Assembly: GCA_003150485.1 (NCBI GenBank)
Contig: QALX01000009.1
Span: 192,560 to 251,240, forward strand
Direction: 5' to 3'
Source of the DNA: Clostridiales bacterium
Lineage (GTDB): Bacteria > Bacillota > Clostridia > Oscillospirales > Oscillospiraceae
Length of the DNA: 58,681 nt
A model generated the notes under the pieces. It worked only from the letters and a program-made list of their open reading frames with translations, made no database searches and was not told the DNA's origin. Both the position numbers and the translations under genes were made by a program. Shown here piece after piece: positions 1 through 7,850 of the stretch; the stretch's first letter is position 1; each line of letters starts with the position of its first letter.

Positions 1-177
1 GTATAACACACTACACTTTGCTCCGCAAAGTCGTGTGCCAAATGGGGCGCTGCCCCCTTTGGAAACCCCCGCAACAAACAGGTGCTATGCACCCAGCCGG
101 GAGCATAGCGCCGTTTGTTGTCAGCAGCCCGTTTCACGGTCTGCGTGTAGTTCCTTGTAAACTGACCTAATGTAAAG
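1..177. repeat. Intergenic hairpin cluster at window start
   Basis: No gene is seen here. Three consecutive inverted repeats are visible: CTTTG/CAAAG at 16-30, CCAAATGGGG/CCCCCTTTGG at 38-62, and CAACAAAC with GCTATGC arms at 72-120. None is followed by a clear T-run. Strings of hairpins like this recur in other gaps of the window (32.9-33.2 kb, 48.7-48.9 kb). The role is unknown. Confidence 0.5.
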
Positions 178-645
178 ATGAAAAAATTACTTTCCGCACT
201 CACTGCCGCCGCACTGCTGTGCGTCTGGACCATCCCCTGTGCCGCCGCGCTGGCGGAGGATGACGCCGGAGACTGCGTGATTGTCTACGACGACAGCGGC
301 TATCAGGTCACCGAGCTGGAAATGGCGACGGAGGATTCGTCCAGCCCCTCCGTTTTCTCCCTCTCCACCGTCACCGGGAGAAAAACAGTCACCCGATACG
401 ACTCCCGTGACCGGCGTCTCTTCTCCTTCACCCTGACGGCCACGTTCTCCTACAACGGCTCCACCGCCTCGGCCACCTCCGCCTCCTACAGCTACCGCAT
501 TTACGACAGCAGCTGGGACTTCTCCTCCGGCTCCACCCGCCGTTCCAGGAACAGCGCCTACGCCACCGGCAAATTCAGCCACGGCTGGTCTACCAAGACC
601 GTCACCCCCAAGCTCACCTGCTCCGCACGAGGACAGCTCTCCTGA
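178..645 (+). CDS. Small secreted protein of unknown function
   Basis: A 155-residue protein. Residues 1-26 form a clear Sec signal peptide (MKK, a hydrophobic core, cleavage near AALA). The mature part is rich in Ser, Thr and Tyr with alternating hydrophobic residues, which suggests a beta-rich extracellular fold. I recognise no enzyme motif. The upstream bases show only a poor Shine-Dalgarno (GTAAAG directly before the ATG), so translation may be weak or start differently. It stands alone, with a strong terminator 10 bp downstream. Function is not assignable. Confidence 0.6.
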   Translation: MKKLLSALTAAALLCVWTIPCAAALAEDDAGDCVIVYDDSGYQVTELEMATEDSSSPSVFSLSTVTGRKTVTRYDSRDRRLFSFTLTATFSYNGSTASATSASYSYRIYDSSWDFSSGSTRRSRNSAYATGKFSHGWSTKTVTPKLTCSARGQLS

Positions 646-655
646 CAACGTATTT

Positions 656-685
656 CGCCCCCAGCATACGCTGGGGGCGTTTTTT
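656..685 (+). terminator. Rho-independent terminator
   Basis: CGCCCCCAGC-atac-GCTGGGGGCG followed by TTTTTT, a perfect 10-bp stem. It ends the secreted-protein transcript. Confidence 0.92.
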
Positions 686-724
686 CTCTACTCTTTGGTT
701 CTGTTCCAACATCTTGCTGTTCTT

Positions 725-1276
725 TCAGGCCCGCACCGCCAATCCTCCGATGGACGCGCCGCGGGACCACCTTCTATAATAGATCTCGGTACAGGTTTTG
801 TACTGGTCAAAGCGCCGCTGGGCCCGGATCGGATCGCCGTAAACCTTCCAGCAGCCCACACACTTGCAGCCCCTGCCCTTGTGCTCGATAAAGCCCCGGA
901 CGTCCTCCGGCGGATAGCCCAGAAAGAGTCCAATCTCATGGGGAAACCCCTCCTGCTGCCGCAGCCGCCGGGCCAGCTCCACCAGGCACCGGTCCGTACT
1001 GAGGCAGGCGTACCCCATCCGCCCCAGCAGGGCGTGGGCGCTTTTCCGGGACAGGTCCCGGCGCAGCTGATCCGGCCGGTACAAATAGATCAGGGCCCGG
1101 CTCCCCGCCCGGCGCAGGGGCAGGACGCACAGCCCCTTGGGCACCAGAACCTGATTGAGCGCCCGCACGTCCCGACGCACCTCTTCCTCGGACGGGCAGG
1201 GACAACTGAACAGGCTGCCGGTCTTAAGCCCAGCCAGAGTGGGCGAGCAGTACTGAATTACAAGATCTTCTGACAT
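725..1276 (-). CDS. DUF3793 family protein
   Basis: A 183-residue cytosolic protein matching the clostridial DUF3793 family, with an early CSPTLAGLKTGSLFSC stretch and the later segment HEIGLFLGYPPEDVRGFI. A basic, Cys-containing region follows (KGRGCKCVGCWKVYGD). The family has no established biochemical role; it is often found near ferrous-iron uptake and flavodoxin genes, as here. The start has a GGAGGGGG ribosome site and overlaps the end of the DUF2325 gene by 19 nt, so the two are co-transcribed and probably translationally coupled. A palindrome upstream of the pair matches those before feoA and feoB, suggesting iron-responsive expression (inference). Confidence 0.8.
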   Translation of the reverse strand: MSEDLVIQYCSPTLAGLKTGSLFSCPCPSEEEVRRDVRALNQVLVPKGLCVLPLRRAGSRALIYLYRPDQLRRDLSRKSAHALLGRMGYACLSTDRCLVELARRLRQQEGFPHEIGLFLGYPPEDVRGFIEHKGRGCKCVGCWKVYGDPIRAQRRFDQYKTCTEIYYRRWSRGASIGGLAVRA

Positions 1277-1569
1277 GCTTCCCCTCCCCCTCCGGTATGT
1301 TGCTCCAGGATTCCCCGCAGGGCGGCCATGGAACTGGTGCGGGACCGGGCCACTACGGTCCGGGACCCCCTGGTCTCACTCAGGGCGGAGCGCACCATCC
1401 GATGGGACATGGTGCTGGTGAACAGCACCAGCAGGTCCGGCGTCCCCACCTTGTTGTGCAGGCTCCCCCTGCTCTTTGCAAACACCTTGGCGCTGCACTG
1501 ATACGCCTGGCACAGCTCCTTGTACTGGCGCACCATGCACTCGTTTCCGCCGACGATGACAACGCTCAC
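1258..1569 (-). CDS. DUF2325 domain protein
   Basis: A 103-residue protein beginning VSVVIVGGNECMVRQYKELC, typical of DUF2325: a short Rossmann-like strand with GG, then a helix, later a DLLVLFTSTMSHRMVRSA segment. GTG at 1569 is chosen as start because a GAGGAGG site lies 5 nt before it; the ATG six codons upstream overlaps that site. It is the first gene of the DUF2325-DUF3793 unit, directly downstream of an 18-bp palindrome. DUF2325 proteins are small and their function is unsettled. The association with feo genes is the main clue. Confidence 0.78.
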   Translation of the reverse strand: MSVVIVGGNECMVRQYKELCQAYQCSAKVFAKSRGSLHNKVGTPDLLVLFTSTMSHRMVRSALSETRGSRTVVARSRTSSMAALRGILEQHTGGGGEACQKIL

Positions 1570-1587
1570 GCAGTCTCCTCCTCTCAT

Positions 1588-1605
1588 AGTTAGCTTATGC
1601 TAACT
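1588..1605. promoter_or_regulatory. Putative iron-responsive operator (DtxR-like)
   Basis: AGTTAGCTTATGCTAACT is a perfect 7-4-7 palindrome just upstream of the DUF2325 start. The same GTTAG/CTAAC arms occur before feoB and in the feoA/superoxide reductase gap. DtxR/IdeR-family operators are built from TTAG...CTAA half sites, so such a regulator is the likely binder. No regulator gene of that type lies in the window. Confidence 0.6.
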
Positions 1606-1612
1606 TCTCAGG

Positions 1613-1651
1613 AAAAACCGAGGAGACCCGGGGTTCCTACTCCGGATCTCC
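1613..1651 (-). terminator. Terminator after the feo genes
   Basis: Read on the minus strand, GGAGATCCGG pairs with CCGGGTCTCC (one mismatch) and is followed by TCGGTTTTT. The opposite strand also has a short T-run, so it could be bidirectional. It separates the feo transcript from the DUF2325 unit. Confidence 0.65.
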
Positions 1652-1661
1652 CGTTTTTCGG

Positions 1662-1835
1662 TCAGTCTTTCGGATGGCAGCTGCCGCTCATGGCACAGTT
1701 GCCGCAGCCACATCCGCAGGAGGAGCAGCCTTTTTTCTTGTTGCGCACCATGCGCAGGACAATCGCCGCTACGGCGGCGGCCAGCGCCGCACAGATGAGG
1801 ACAGTGGCCAGGTTAGAAGCAAGCCAGGAAAACAT
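1662..1835 (-). CDS. FeoB-associated Cys-rich membrane protein
   Basis: A 57-residue protein with one N-terminal transmembrane helix (about residues 5-28), a basic stop-transfer patch (RMVRNKKK) and a Cys-rich tail (GCSSCGCGCGNC then SC). This is the usual form of the FeoB-associated Cys-rich protein, which in many clostridia stands in for the FeoC or Cys-rich C-terminus of other Feo systems. The start is the internal ATG at 1835, which has AAAGGAGG at ideal spacing. It follows feoB in the same direction. A metal-relay or FeoB-stabilising role is inferred from the family. Confidence 0.85.
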   Translation of the reverse strand: MFSWLASNLATVLICAALAAAVAAIVLRMVRNKKKGCSSCGCGCGNCAMSGSCHPKD

Positions 1836-1916
1836 ACCGATTCCTCCTTTAAAAGATACCATGAGAAATACTAAAATGAAAAAGGAACCAAAATGGGGAC
1901 TTCAGAGACCGTTCCG

Positions 1917-4364
1917 TCAGGCCCCCGCTCTCAGCAGGGATTCCGACTCCCTGTGGGGCCGGACCAGCAGATAAACGATCCCAGCCGTGAGAAGGAAGGC
2001 CGCGACGGCCCCCGGCACACTGCCGGCGCCGGTGAACAGCATTCCCAGCTGATAAAACACCAGGGACACGATATAAGCGAACACGCACTGATAGCCGATG
2101 GCGAACCAGGTCCACCTGGCACTGTTCATCTCCCGGCGGATGGCGCCGATGGCGGCAAAGCAGGGGGCGCAGAGCAGGTTGAAGATCAGGAAGGAGTAGG
2201 CGGACAGGGGGCTGAACGCAGCGCGCATGTTGGCCCAGATCTGCCAGCCGTTCTCCGCCACTTCGTCGAAGCCCCCGAAGAGGACGCCAAAGGTACCGAC
2301 CACGTTCTCCTTTGCGATGAGGCCGGTGATCGCGGCCACAGCGCTCTGCCAGTTGCCCCAACCCAGAGGGGCGAAGATCACGCAGATGGCGCCGCCTACG
2401 GCGGCCAGGATGCTGTCGTCCATCGCCACCATGCCGAAGGAGCCGTCCGCCCAGCCGAAGTTGGAGGTGAACCACACCAGAATGGTGGCCAGCAGGATAA
2501 TGGTACCCGCCTTCTTGATGAAGGACCAGCCGCGCTCCCACATGGAGCGGAGCAGATTGCCCACGGTGGGCAGGTGGTAGGCGGGCAGCTCCATGACGAA
2601 GGGCGCCGGGTCACCGGCAAACATCCGGGTCTTTTTCAGGATGATGCCGGAGAGGACGATGGCCGCCACCCCCACAAAGTAGGCGCTGGGGGCCACCCAG
2701 GGAGCGCCGCCGAACAGGGCGCCGGCGATCAGGGCAATGATGGGCAGCTTGGCTCCGCAGGGGATAAAGGTGGTGGTGATAATGGTCATCCGGCGGTCCC
2801 GCTCGTTTTCAATGGTACGGGAAGCCATGATGCCGGGGACGCCGCAGCCGGTTCCCACCAGCATGGGGATAAAGCTCTTGCCGGACAGGCCGAACTTCCG
2901 AAAGATCCGGTCCATGACAAAGGCGATCCGGGCCATATAGCCGCAGCTCTCCAGGAAGGCAAGGAAGAGGAAGAGCACCAGCATCTGGGGTACAAACCCC
3001 AGCACCGCGCCGACGCCGCCCACGATGCCGTCCAGGATCAGGCCCTGGAGCCAGTCCGCACAGTTCACCTGCTCCAGCCAGCCCCCCAGCAGCACCGGGA
3101 TGCCGGGCACCCACACGCCGTAGTCTGCGGGGTCAGGTTCTTCCAGGTCCGCCACCTCAAGATAGCTGTCATAGGTGACGGGAATTTCCTTCTCTACGTT
3201 GCCGTTGTCATCGTAGAGGTAGGCCGTAGCGGTAACCGCAGCCGCCTGATCCGGCAGGAGCACAATCTCCTCCTCAGTGGAATCGGCCTCGTCTACAGCA
3301 CCGGCCTCGGCGGCCGCCTGGAGAAAGGCGTCCTTGACGGCGCCGGGCTCCACATACTCGTCAGCGGCGGCGGCGTAGTCCGAGGAGCCGATGGCAAACA
3401 GGTGCCAGCCGTCGCCAAAGACTCCGTCGTTGGCCCAGTCGGTGGCCCAGGTGCCCACGGTGGACACCGAGACGTAGTAGACAATGAACATAATCAGGGC
3501 AAAGATGGGCAGGGCCAGCCACCGGTTGGTCACCACCTTGTCGATTTTATCCGAGGTGGTCAGCTGCCCGGCCCCCTTTCTCCGGCAGCAGCCCTTCATC
3601 ATGCCCGCGATGTACACATACCGCTCATTGGTGATGATGCTCTCGGCATCGTCATCCCACTCCGCCTCGGCGGCCCGAATGTCCTCCTCGATGTGGCTTA
3701 GGACAGCGGGGTCCAGCTTCAACTGGGCCAGGACCTTCTCGTCCCGCTCAAAAATCTTGATGGCGTACCACCGCTGCTCCTGGGCCGGCAGGTCGTGGAG
3801 CGCCGCCTCCTCGATGTGGGCCAGAGCGTGCTCCACGGTACCGGAAAAGGTGTGCATGGGGATCATCTTCTTGCCGCTCCGAGCCGCCTGGATGGCCGCC
3901 TCTGCCGCGGCCTGGACGCCCTCCCCCTTCAGGGCGGAGAGCTCCACCACCTTGCAGCCCAGCTGCCGGGATAGCTCCTCTATGTTGATCTGATCTCCGT
4001 TTTTCCGGACCACGTCCATCATGTTGATCGCCACTACCACTGGAATCCCCAGCTCAGTGAGCTGGGTGGTCAGGTACAGGTTGCGCTCCAGGTTGGTGCC
4101 GTCCACAATGTTCAGAATCCCGTCGGGACGCTCCCCGATCAGGTAGTTCCGTGCCACCACCTCCTCCAGGGTGTAGGGGGACAGGGAGTAGATACCGGGC
4201 AGGTCGGTGATGATCACATCGCCGTGCTTTTTCAGCCTGCCCTCTTTCTTCTCCACGGTGACCCCGGGCCAGTTCCCCACAAACTGATTGGAACCGGTCA
4301 GGGCGTTAAACAGGGTGGTTTTGCCGCTGTTCGGGTTGCCCGCCAGGGCGATTCTCACTTCCAT
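1917..4364 (-). CDS. feoB: Ferrous iron transporter B
   Basis: An 815-residue ferrous iron permease. The N-terminal GTPase shows G1 GNPNSGKT (residues about 9-16), G3 DLPG, G4 NMMD and G5 SALKGEG, followed by the helical GDI region. The membrane part has the paired Gate motifs (GCGVPGIMASRTI and the later CAPCFAAIGAI). Between the first and second membrane segments lies an acidic extracytoplasmic loop of roughly 110 residues, common in clostridial FeoB. The start is placed at ATG 4364, with GAGAGGAG upstream, rather than seven codons earlier. It follows two feoA genes, and its own palindromic operator lies just upstream. Confidence 0.96.
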   Translation of the reverse strand: MEVRIALAGNPNSGKTTLFNALTGSNQFVGNWPGVTVEKKEGRLKKHGDVIITDLPGIYSLSPYTLEEVVARNYLIGERPDGILNIVDGTNLERNLYLTTQLTELGIPVVVAINMMDVVRKNGDQINIEELSRQLGCKVVELSALKGEGVQAAAEAAIQAARSGKKMIPMHTFSGTVEHALAHIEEAALHDLPAQEQRWYAIKIFERDEKVLAQLKLDPAVLSHIEEDIRAAEAEWDDDAESIITNERYVYIAGMMKGCCRRKGAGQLTTSDKIDKVVTNRWLALPIFALIMFIVYYVSVSTVGTWATDWANDGVFGDGWHLFAIGSSDYAAAADEYVEPGAVKDAFLQAAAEAGAVDEADSTEEEIVLLPDQAAAVTATAYLYDDNGNVEKEIPVTYDSYLEVADLEEPDPADYGVWVPGIPVLLGGWLEQVNCADWLQGLILDGIVGGVGAVLGFVPQMLVLFLFLAFLESCGYMARIAFVMDRIFRKFGLSGKSFIPMLVGTGCGVPGIMASRTIENERDRRMTIITTTFIPCGAKLPIIALIAGALFGGAPWVAPSAYFVGVAAIVLSGIILKKTRMFAGDPAPFVMELPAYHLPTVGNLLRSMWERGWSFIKKAGTIILLATILVWFTSNFGWADGSFGMVAMDDSILAAVGGAICVIFAPLGWGNWQSAVAAITGLIAKENVVGTFGVLFGGFDEVAENGWQIWANMRAAFSPLSAYSFLIFNLLCAPCFAAIGAIRREMNSARWTWFAIGYQCVFAYIVSLVFYQLGMLFTGAGSVPGAVAAFLLTAGIVYLLVRPHRESESLLRAGA

Positions 4365-4392
4365 TCGGTTGCCGCTCCTCTCCATCTAGTCA

Positions 4393-4406
4393 TTAGCATA
4401 CGCTAA
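4393..4406. promoter_or_regulatory. Putative iron-responsive operator before feoB
   Basis: TTAGCATACGCTAA, a perfect 5-4-5 palindrome in the 87-bp gap between feoA and feoB. It resembles the sites at 1588, 4936 and 4970. Its position suggests feoB has a separately controlled promoter as well as read-through from feoA. Confidence 0.55.
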
Positions 4407-4451
4407 CCTTACAGGCGGAAACAACGGGGCATCTCCCCGTCCATTCCCCCG

Positions 4452-4673
4452 TTATTCTACCTCGATCATCTCCGCATCACCCTTGCGGAGGGACAGCTGA
4501 TACCCCCGCACGGTCACCTCAATCGGGTCGCCCAGGGGCGCCACCTTGCGCACATGGACCTCTACGCCCCGGGTGATTCCCATGTCCATGATCCGGCGTC
4601 TGACCGCCCCCGCTCCGTGGAGTTTCACCACCCGGACGGTGCCGCCGATTTTCGTCTCTCTGAGTGTCTTCAC
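4452..4673 (-). CDS. feoA: FeoA domain protein (second copy)
   Basis: A 73-residue SH3-like FeoA protein. The family signature is clear: a conserved RRRIMDMGITRGVEV turn, the PLGDPIEVTVRGYQLSLRKGDA segment and an acidic C-terminus. FeoA acts as a cytosolic partner of FeoB. It lies 21 bp after the other feoA copy and before feoB. Paired feoA genes are common in clostridia, where the two copies may act as a heteromeric partner. Confidence 0.93.
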   Translation of the reverse strand: MKTLRETKIGGTVRVVKLHGAGAVRRRIMDMGITRGVEVHVRKVAPLGDPIEVTVRGYQLSLRKGDAEMIEVE

Positions 4674-4694
4674 ACGCGCTCCTCCCTTTCCCGT

Positions 4695-4907
4695 TTAAAC
4701 CATGATTTTCCGGGCCAGCTCCTCGCTGATGGCCACCCGGGCCTCTTTTACGCTGACAATCACGCTGCCGCCCAGCATGTTGCGTACGGTCACACTGCCG
4801 CCAGCCACAAACCCCAGGTTTTCCAAGTGTTTTTTTACCTCCGGCTTCCCGCCGATCCTCTGAATCACCTGTTCCACGCCGATCTCCGTCAAAGTCAACG
4901 GCACCAT
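4695..4907 (-). CDS. feoA: FeoA domain protein (first copy)
   Basis: A 70-residue FeoA-like protein (KPEVKKHLENLGFVAGGSV, then SVIVSVKEARVAISEELA). It lacks the PLGDP motif of its neighbour and is the more divergent paralogue. ATG 4907 is chosen because AAAGGAGGG lies 6 nt upstream; an earlier in-frame start is poorly placed. It is the first gene of the feo operon, directly downstream of three GTTAG/CTAAC palindromes. Confidence 0.9.
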   Translation of the reverse strand: MVPLTLTEIGVEQVIQRIGGKPEVKKHLENLGFVAGGSVTVRNMLGGSVIVSVKEARVAISEELARKIMV

Positions 4908-4935
4908 ACACTCCCTCCTTTTGGTCGTCACACAC

Positions 4936-5010
4936 AGTTAGCAAAAACTAACTTCTTTGAAAAATCAAGGGTTAGATTTCTCTAACCGCCGTTAGTTTAC
5001 CTCTGCTAAC
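4936..5010. promoter_or_regulatory. Cluster of three putative iron-responsive operators
   Basis: Three palindromes lie between the divergent feoA and superoxide reductase genes: AGTTAGCAAAAACTAACT (4936-4953), GGTTAGATTTCTCTAACC (4970-4987) and GTTAG-N10-CTAAC (4991-5010). The first two are 18 bp long like the site at 1588; the third has wider spacing. The cluster could control both directions. A DtxR/IdeR-type repressor is the likeliest binder (inference from the TTAG/CTAA half sites). Confidence 0.62.
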
Positions 5011-5108
5011 CCCCATTTGTCAACCCCCTTTTTTTATTTTTTCCGGGCAGGCACCTCCGGCCCCCGCCGCAAATAAACTGAAACACAACTGTTTCGGGAG
5101 GTACCGCC

Positions 5109-5483
5109 ATGCAACTGAAGTTTTACGCCTGTCCTCACTGCGGCAACCAGCTGCTCTTTCTCAACCGGACGCAGCCCCCCGCCCCCTGCTGCTGCCGGGC
5201 CATGGAGGAACTGCACCCCAACACCTGCGGCAGTCCGGACGTCCACATCCCTGTGGTCACCCAGACCGGCGGCGGCACCGTGGTGGTGGACGTGAGCCGG
5301 CGCCCCCATCCCATGGTAAAGGAGCACTACATCGAGTGGGTCTGTCTCCAGACCCGCCGGGGGTTCCAGGTCAACTACTTGAAGCCCGGTGATGCTCCCC
5401 GGACCACCTTCCTTATCTCCCCCGGAGACGCGGTGGTGGCCGCCTACGCCTACTGCAACATTCACCTGCTCTGGAAAGCCTGA
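5109..5483 (+). CDS. Superoxide reductase (desulfoferrodoxin type)
   Basis: A 124-residue protein that reduces superoxide to peroxide without releasing oxygen, a main defence of anaerobes. An N-terminal desulforedoxin-like part has C8-x2-C11 and a CCC at 27-29 (Center I). The C-terminal domain has the Fe(His)4Cys site: H46 in DVHIP, H67 in HPM, H73 in EHYIEW, and C116/H119 in CNIHLLW. The Glu-Lys usually found before the first histidine is here D44-V45, so the lysine that normally attracts superoxide is missing. Its promoter gap is shared with feoA and carries the iron-type palindromes. Confidence 0.88.
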   Translation: MQLKFYACPHCGNQLLFLNRTQPPAPCCCRAMEELHPNTCGSPDVHIPVVTQTGGGTVVVDVSRRPHPMVKEHYIEWVCLQTRRGFQVNYLKPGDAPRTTFLISPGDAVVAAYAYCNIHLLWKA

Positions 5484-5499
5484 CGCCGGACAACGCACA

Positions 5500-5548
5500 G
5501 ACAGCCCCCAGATGATGCACAAGTGCATCTCCGGGGGCTGTCCCTTTT
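5500..5548 (+). terminator. Terminator after superoxide reductase
   Basis: GACAGCCCCC pairs with GGGGGCTGTC around an inner GATG/CATC stem and is followed by CCTTTT. The stem is symmetrical and lies in the convergent gap, so it may also serve the minus-strand flavoprotein gene. Confidence 0.82.
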
Positions 5549-5598
5549 CAATCAGGAGGTTGACTTACAGGCCGGGCAGAGTCATCCCCTGTCCGGTC

Positions 5599-7551
5599 TC
5601 AGTCCAGCTGATACGCTGCCAGGAACCCGCTCTCTACGGCGCAGGCGATGTTGCCGTAGGCCACACAGGTGCCGATGGCCTGGCAGTTGGGGAAGGCGCG
5701 GAACTGGTCTGCAATTCCCTGGTTGGGGCGCATACCCATGGCCAGCACCACCGCATCGCAGGGGACCTTCACCTCTTTGCCGGCGGCGGTGTCCTCAAAC
5801 AGGCAGCCCTCGCCGGTGATCTCCACCAGCCGGTGGCCGGTGTGCTGGGGCACATGTTCCAGACGCTTTTCCACGTCAATGATATTCTGGAAGTGTTCTC
5901 CGGCGGCCACCTCGGGCAGCAGGTCGTAAACCGAGACCTGGTTGCCCTGGCTCGACAGGTACTCCGCAGTCTCCAGGCCGGTCATGCCGGCGCCGATGAC
6001 CACCACCTGCTGGCCGGACAGGGTCCGGCGGCCCGCCAGCACGTCGATGGCAGTGCAGACCTGGGCGCCCTGGATGCCCGGGATAGACTGGGGCACCAGC
6101 GGCTCCGCTCCGGCGGCCACCAGCACCGCATAGGGCTCCAGCGCCGCCACGTCCTCTGGCGTAGCCTTGGTGTTCAGCCGCACGTCTACGCCCAGCCGGG
6201 CCATCTCATCCCGCTGGTACTGAACGTACCAGAGAATCTTATCCTTCTTCGGCGGTTCCGCCGCGTAGATCATGTCGCCGCCCAGCTCGGCCCGCTGTTC
6301 AAAGAGGGTCACCTGGAAGTCCCGCAGGGCCAGGACCCGGGCCGCCTCCAGACCAGCGGCGCCGCCGCCGATCACGGCCACCTTTCGGCCCGCGCCGTCC
6401 CGGCGAAGGTCGCAGCGCTCCACCTCATTGCAGGCTTGGGCGTTGACGGCGCAGTGGATGCCCGTGCCGCCCATGAGGCCCTTCATGCAGTTGAGGCAGG
6501 AGATGCACTTGCGCACCGGCTCTCCCTTGCCCTCGATAGCCTTTCTGGCCCACTCCGGGTCGGCCAGGTGGGCACGGGCGGAGCCCACAAAGTCGCACAC
6601 GCCGGTCTCCAGCAGTTCCTCGGCATAGGCCGGGTCCCGGATCAGGGCGGTGCAGACCACCGGGACCTGCACCACCTGACGGATACCGGCGGCCAGTTCC
6701 GCCTTCCAGCCCTGGTCAAAGCCGGCGGGCTCCCAGGCGGTGTTCATGGTCTCGTAGATACCGGCGCTCACGTCGATCAGGTCCACGCCGGCGGCCTCAA
6801 AGAGCTTACAGTACTCCTTGGACAGCTCCAGGGTGATGCCCTCCTCCCGGGGCAGGCCGATATAATCCAGGTACTCACAGGCGCTGATCCGGATGGCGAT
6901 GGGATAATCGGGGCCGCAGGCCTCCCGAATGCCCCGGATGATATCCAGGGCGAAGCGGGCCCGGTTTTCCACACTGCCGCCGTAGGCGTCGGTGCGGTGA
7001 TTGGTGTGGGGGCTCAGGAACTGGTTGACCAGGTAGCCGTGGGCGCCGTGGATCATCACGCCGTCCACCCCGGCCTTCTGGCAGCGCACCGCACCATCCA
7101 CGTACTTCTGGATCTCGTAGGCGATGTCCTCCAGGGACATCTCGTAGACCGGCTCATGGACGCACTGACACTCGATGGCACTGGGGGCCGGCATCTTCCG
7201 GTTGCCGTTGAACATGCTCATGCCCTGGCGGCCCGGGTGGTACAGCTCCACGAAGAAGGCACACTGATAGGGCCGCAGGGCCTCCATCAGCTTCTGATAG
7301 CCGGGAATCTGGGCGTCGTCGTCAATGCACAGGTTCCGGGGGTTGGCACGGCCCGTCACCGAGTCCACGGAGATGGCCTCGCTCATAATCAGGCCCACGC
7401 CGCCTTTTGCCCGCTCGGCGTAAAAGGCGATGTCTGCCTGGCTGACGGTGCCGTCCAGCTCGGACAGGGCGTTGCCGATGGACTCAAAGACGATCCGGTT
7501 TTTAATCTCCAGCGTCCCGATTTTACAGGGTGAACCAAGGATGTTTCCCAT
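5599..7551 (-). CDS. Old Yellow Enzyme-type NADH:flavin oxidoreductase
   Basis: A 650-residue flavoprotein of the 2,4-dienoyl-CoA reductase / BaiCD / enoate reductase class. Residues 1-330 are the FMN-binding TIM barrel (HGAHGYLVNQFLSP, then the RTDAYGGSVENRARF signature). A [4Fe-4S] motif follows (CISCLNC, with another Cys in GIHCAVN). The C-terminal half has two nucleotide-binding motifs: VIGGGAAGLEAARVL for FAD and VIGAGMTGLETAEYL for NAD(P)H. Such enzymes reduce activated C=C bonds in bile acids, cinnamates or unsaturated acyl-CoAs; the substrate here is not evident. ATG 7551 is preferred over a GTG two codons earlier because of AGGAAG spacing. A TetR gene lies upstream on the same strand. 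Confidence 0.92.
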   Translation of the reverse strand: MGNILGSPCKIGTLEIKNRIVFESIGNALSELDGTVSQADIAFYAERAKGGVGLIMSEAISVDSVTGRANPRNLCIDDDAQIPGYQKLMEALRPYQCAFFVELYHPGRQGMSMFNGNRKMPAPSAIECQCVHEPVYEMSLEDIAYEIQKYVDGAVRCQKAGVDGVMIHGAHGYLVNQFLSPHTNHRTDAYGGSVENRARFALDIIRGIREACGPDYPIAIRISACEYLDYIGLPREEGITLELSKEYCKLFEAAGVDLIDVSAGIYETMNTAWEPAGFDQGWKAELAAGIRQVVQVPVVCTALIRDPAYAEELLETGVCDFVGSARAHLADPEWARKAIEGKGEPVRKCISCLNCMKGLMGGTGIHCAVNAQACNEVERCDLRRDGAGRKVAVIGGGAAGLEAARVLALRDFQVTLFEQRAELGGDMIYAAEPPKKDKILWYVQYQRDEMARLGVDVRLNTKATPEDVAALEPYAVLVAAGAEPLVPQSIPGIQGAQVCTAIDVLAGRRTLSGQQVVVIGAGMTGLETAEYLSSQGNQVSVYDLLPEVAAGEHFQNIIDVEKRLEHVPQHTGHRLVEITGEGCLFEDTAAGKEVKVPCDAVVLAMGMRPNQGIADQFRAFPNCQAIGTCVAYGNIACAVESGFLAAYQLD

Positions 7552-7630
7552 AATCACATCTTCCTTTCTTAATATTGATCCGCAGGGCCAGATTGGAACG
7601 GCCGGTCCGCTTCTGCCAGCAGTACGGCCT

Positions 7631-7659
7631 ATTATAAACTGACCTTTTCCCTTAGTTTA
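7631..7659 (-). promoter_or_regulatory. Possible promoter of the flavoprotein gene
   Basis: On the minus strand a perfect TATAAT (7636-7631) lies 17 bp from TAAACT (7659-7654). The -35 is weak, which would fit regulation by the neighbouring TetR protein. Apart from this and the terminator at 7851-7890, I see nothing in the 350-bp gap 7552-7901. Confidence 0.45.
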
Positions 7660-7850
7660 AAGGACATCCCACAAGGAAACAACGGTATCCCGCCCCACTT
7701 TTCCCGGAACGCCGTCTGATTTTACATTTTTAAAGGGCTTCCCTCCCCTCTTTCCGTCTATCTGCACACCACATCCCTCACATCCAATGCATCCTGCACA
7801 TATCTCTGTTTCTCTTCCCGCCCGGCTGCCAGTTCCGGTGCCGTTTCCGC

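Noticed and set aside
1893..3701. A 602-codon open frame on the plus strand across feoB
   Set aside because: It is antisense to clear FeoB motifs, rich in Gly/His/Gln, has no ribosome site or domain, and reflects the high GC at third codon positions.
1588..5010. Fur boxes or terminators at the GTTAG palindromes
   Set aside because: They do not match the AT-rich GATAATNATTATC-type Fur box, and their short AT-rich stems lack T-runs; TTAG/CTAA arms fit DtxR-type operators better.
5389..7533. A 714-codon plus-strand frame opposite the flavoprotein gene
   Set aside because: The minus strand encodes an unmistakable OYE-type enzyme; the opposite frame has low-complexity composition and no start signal.
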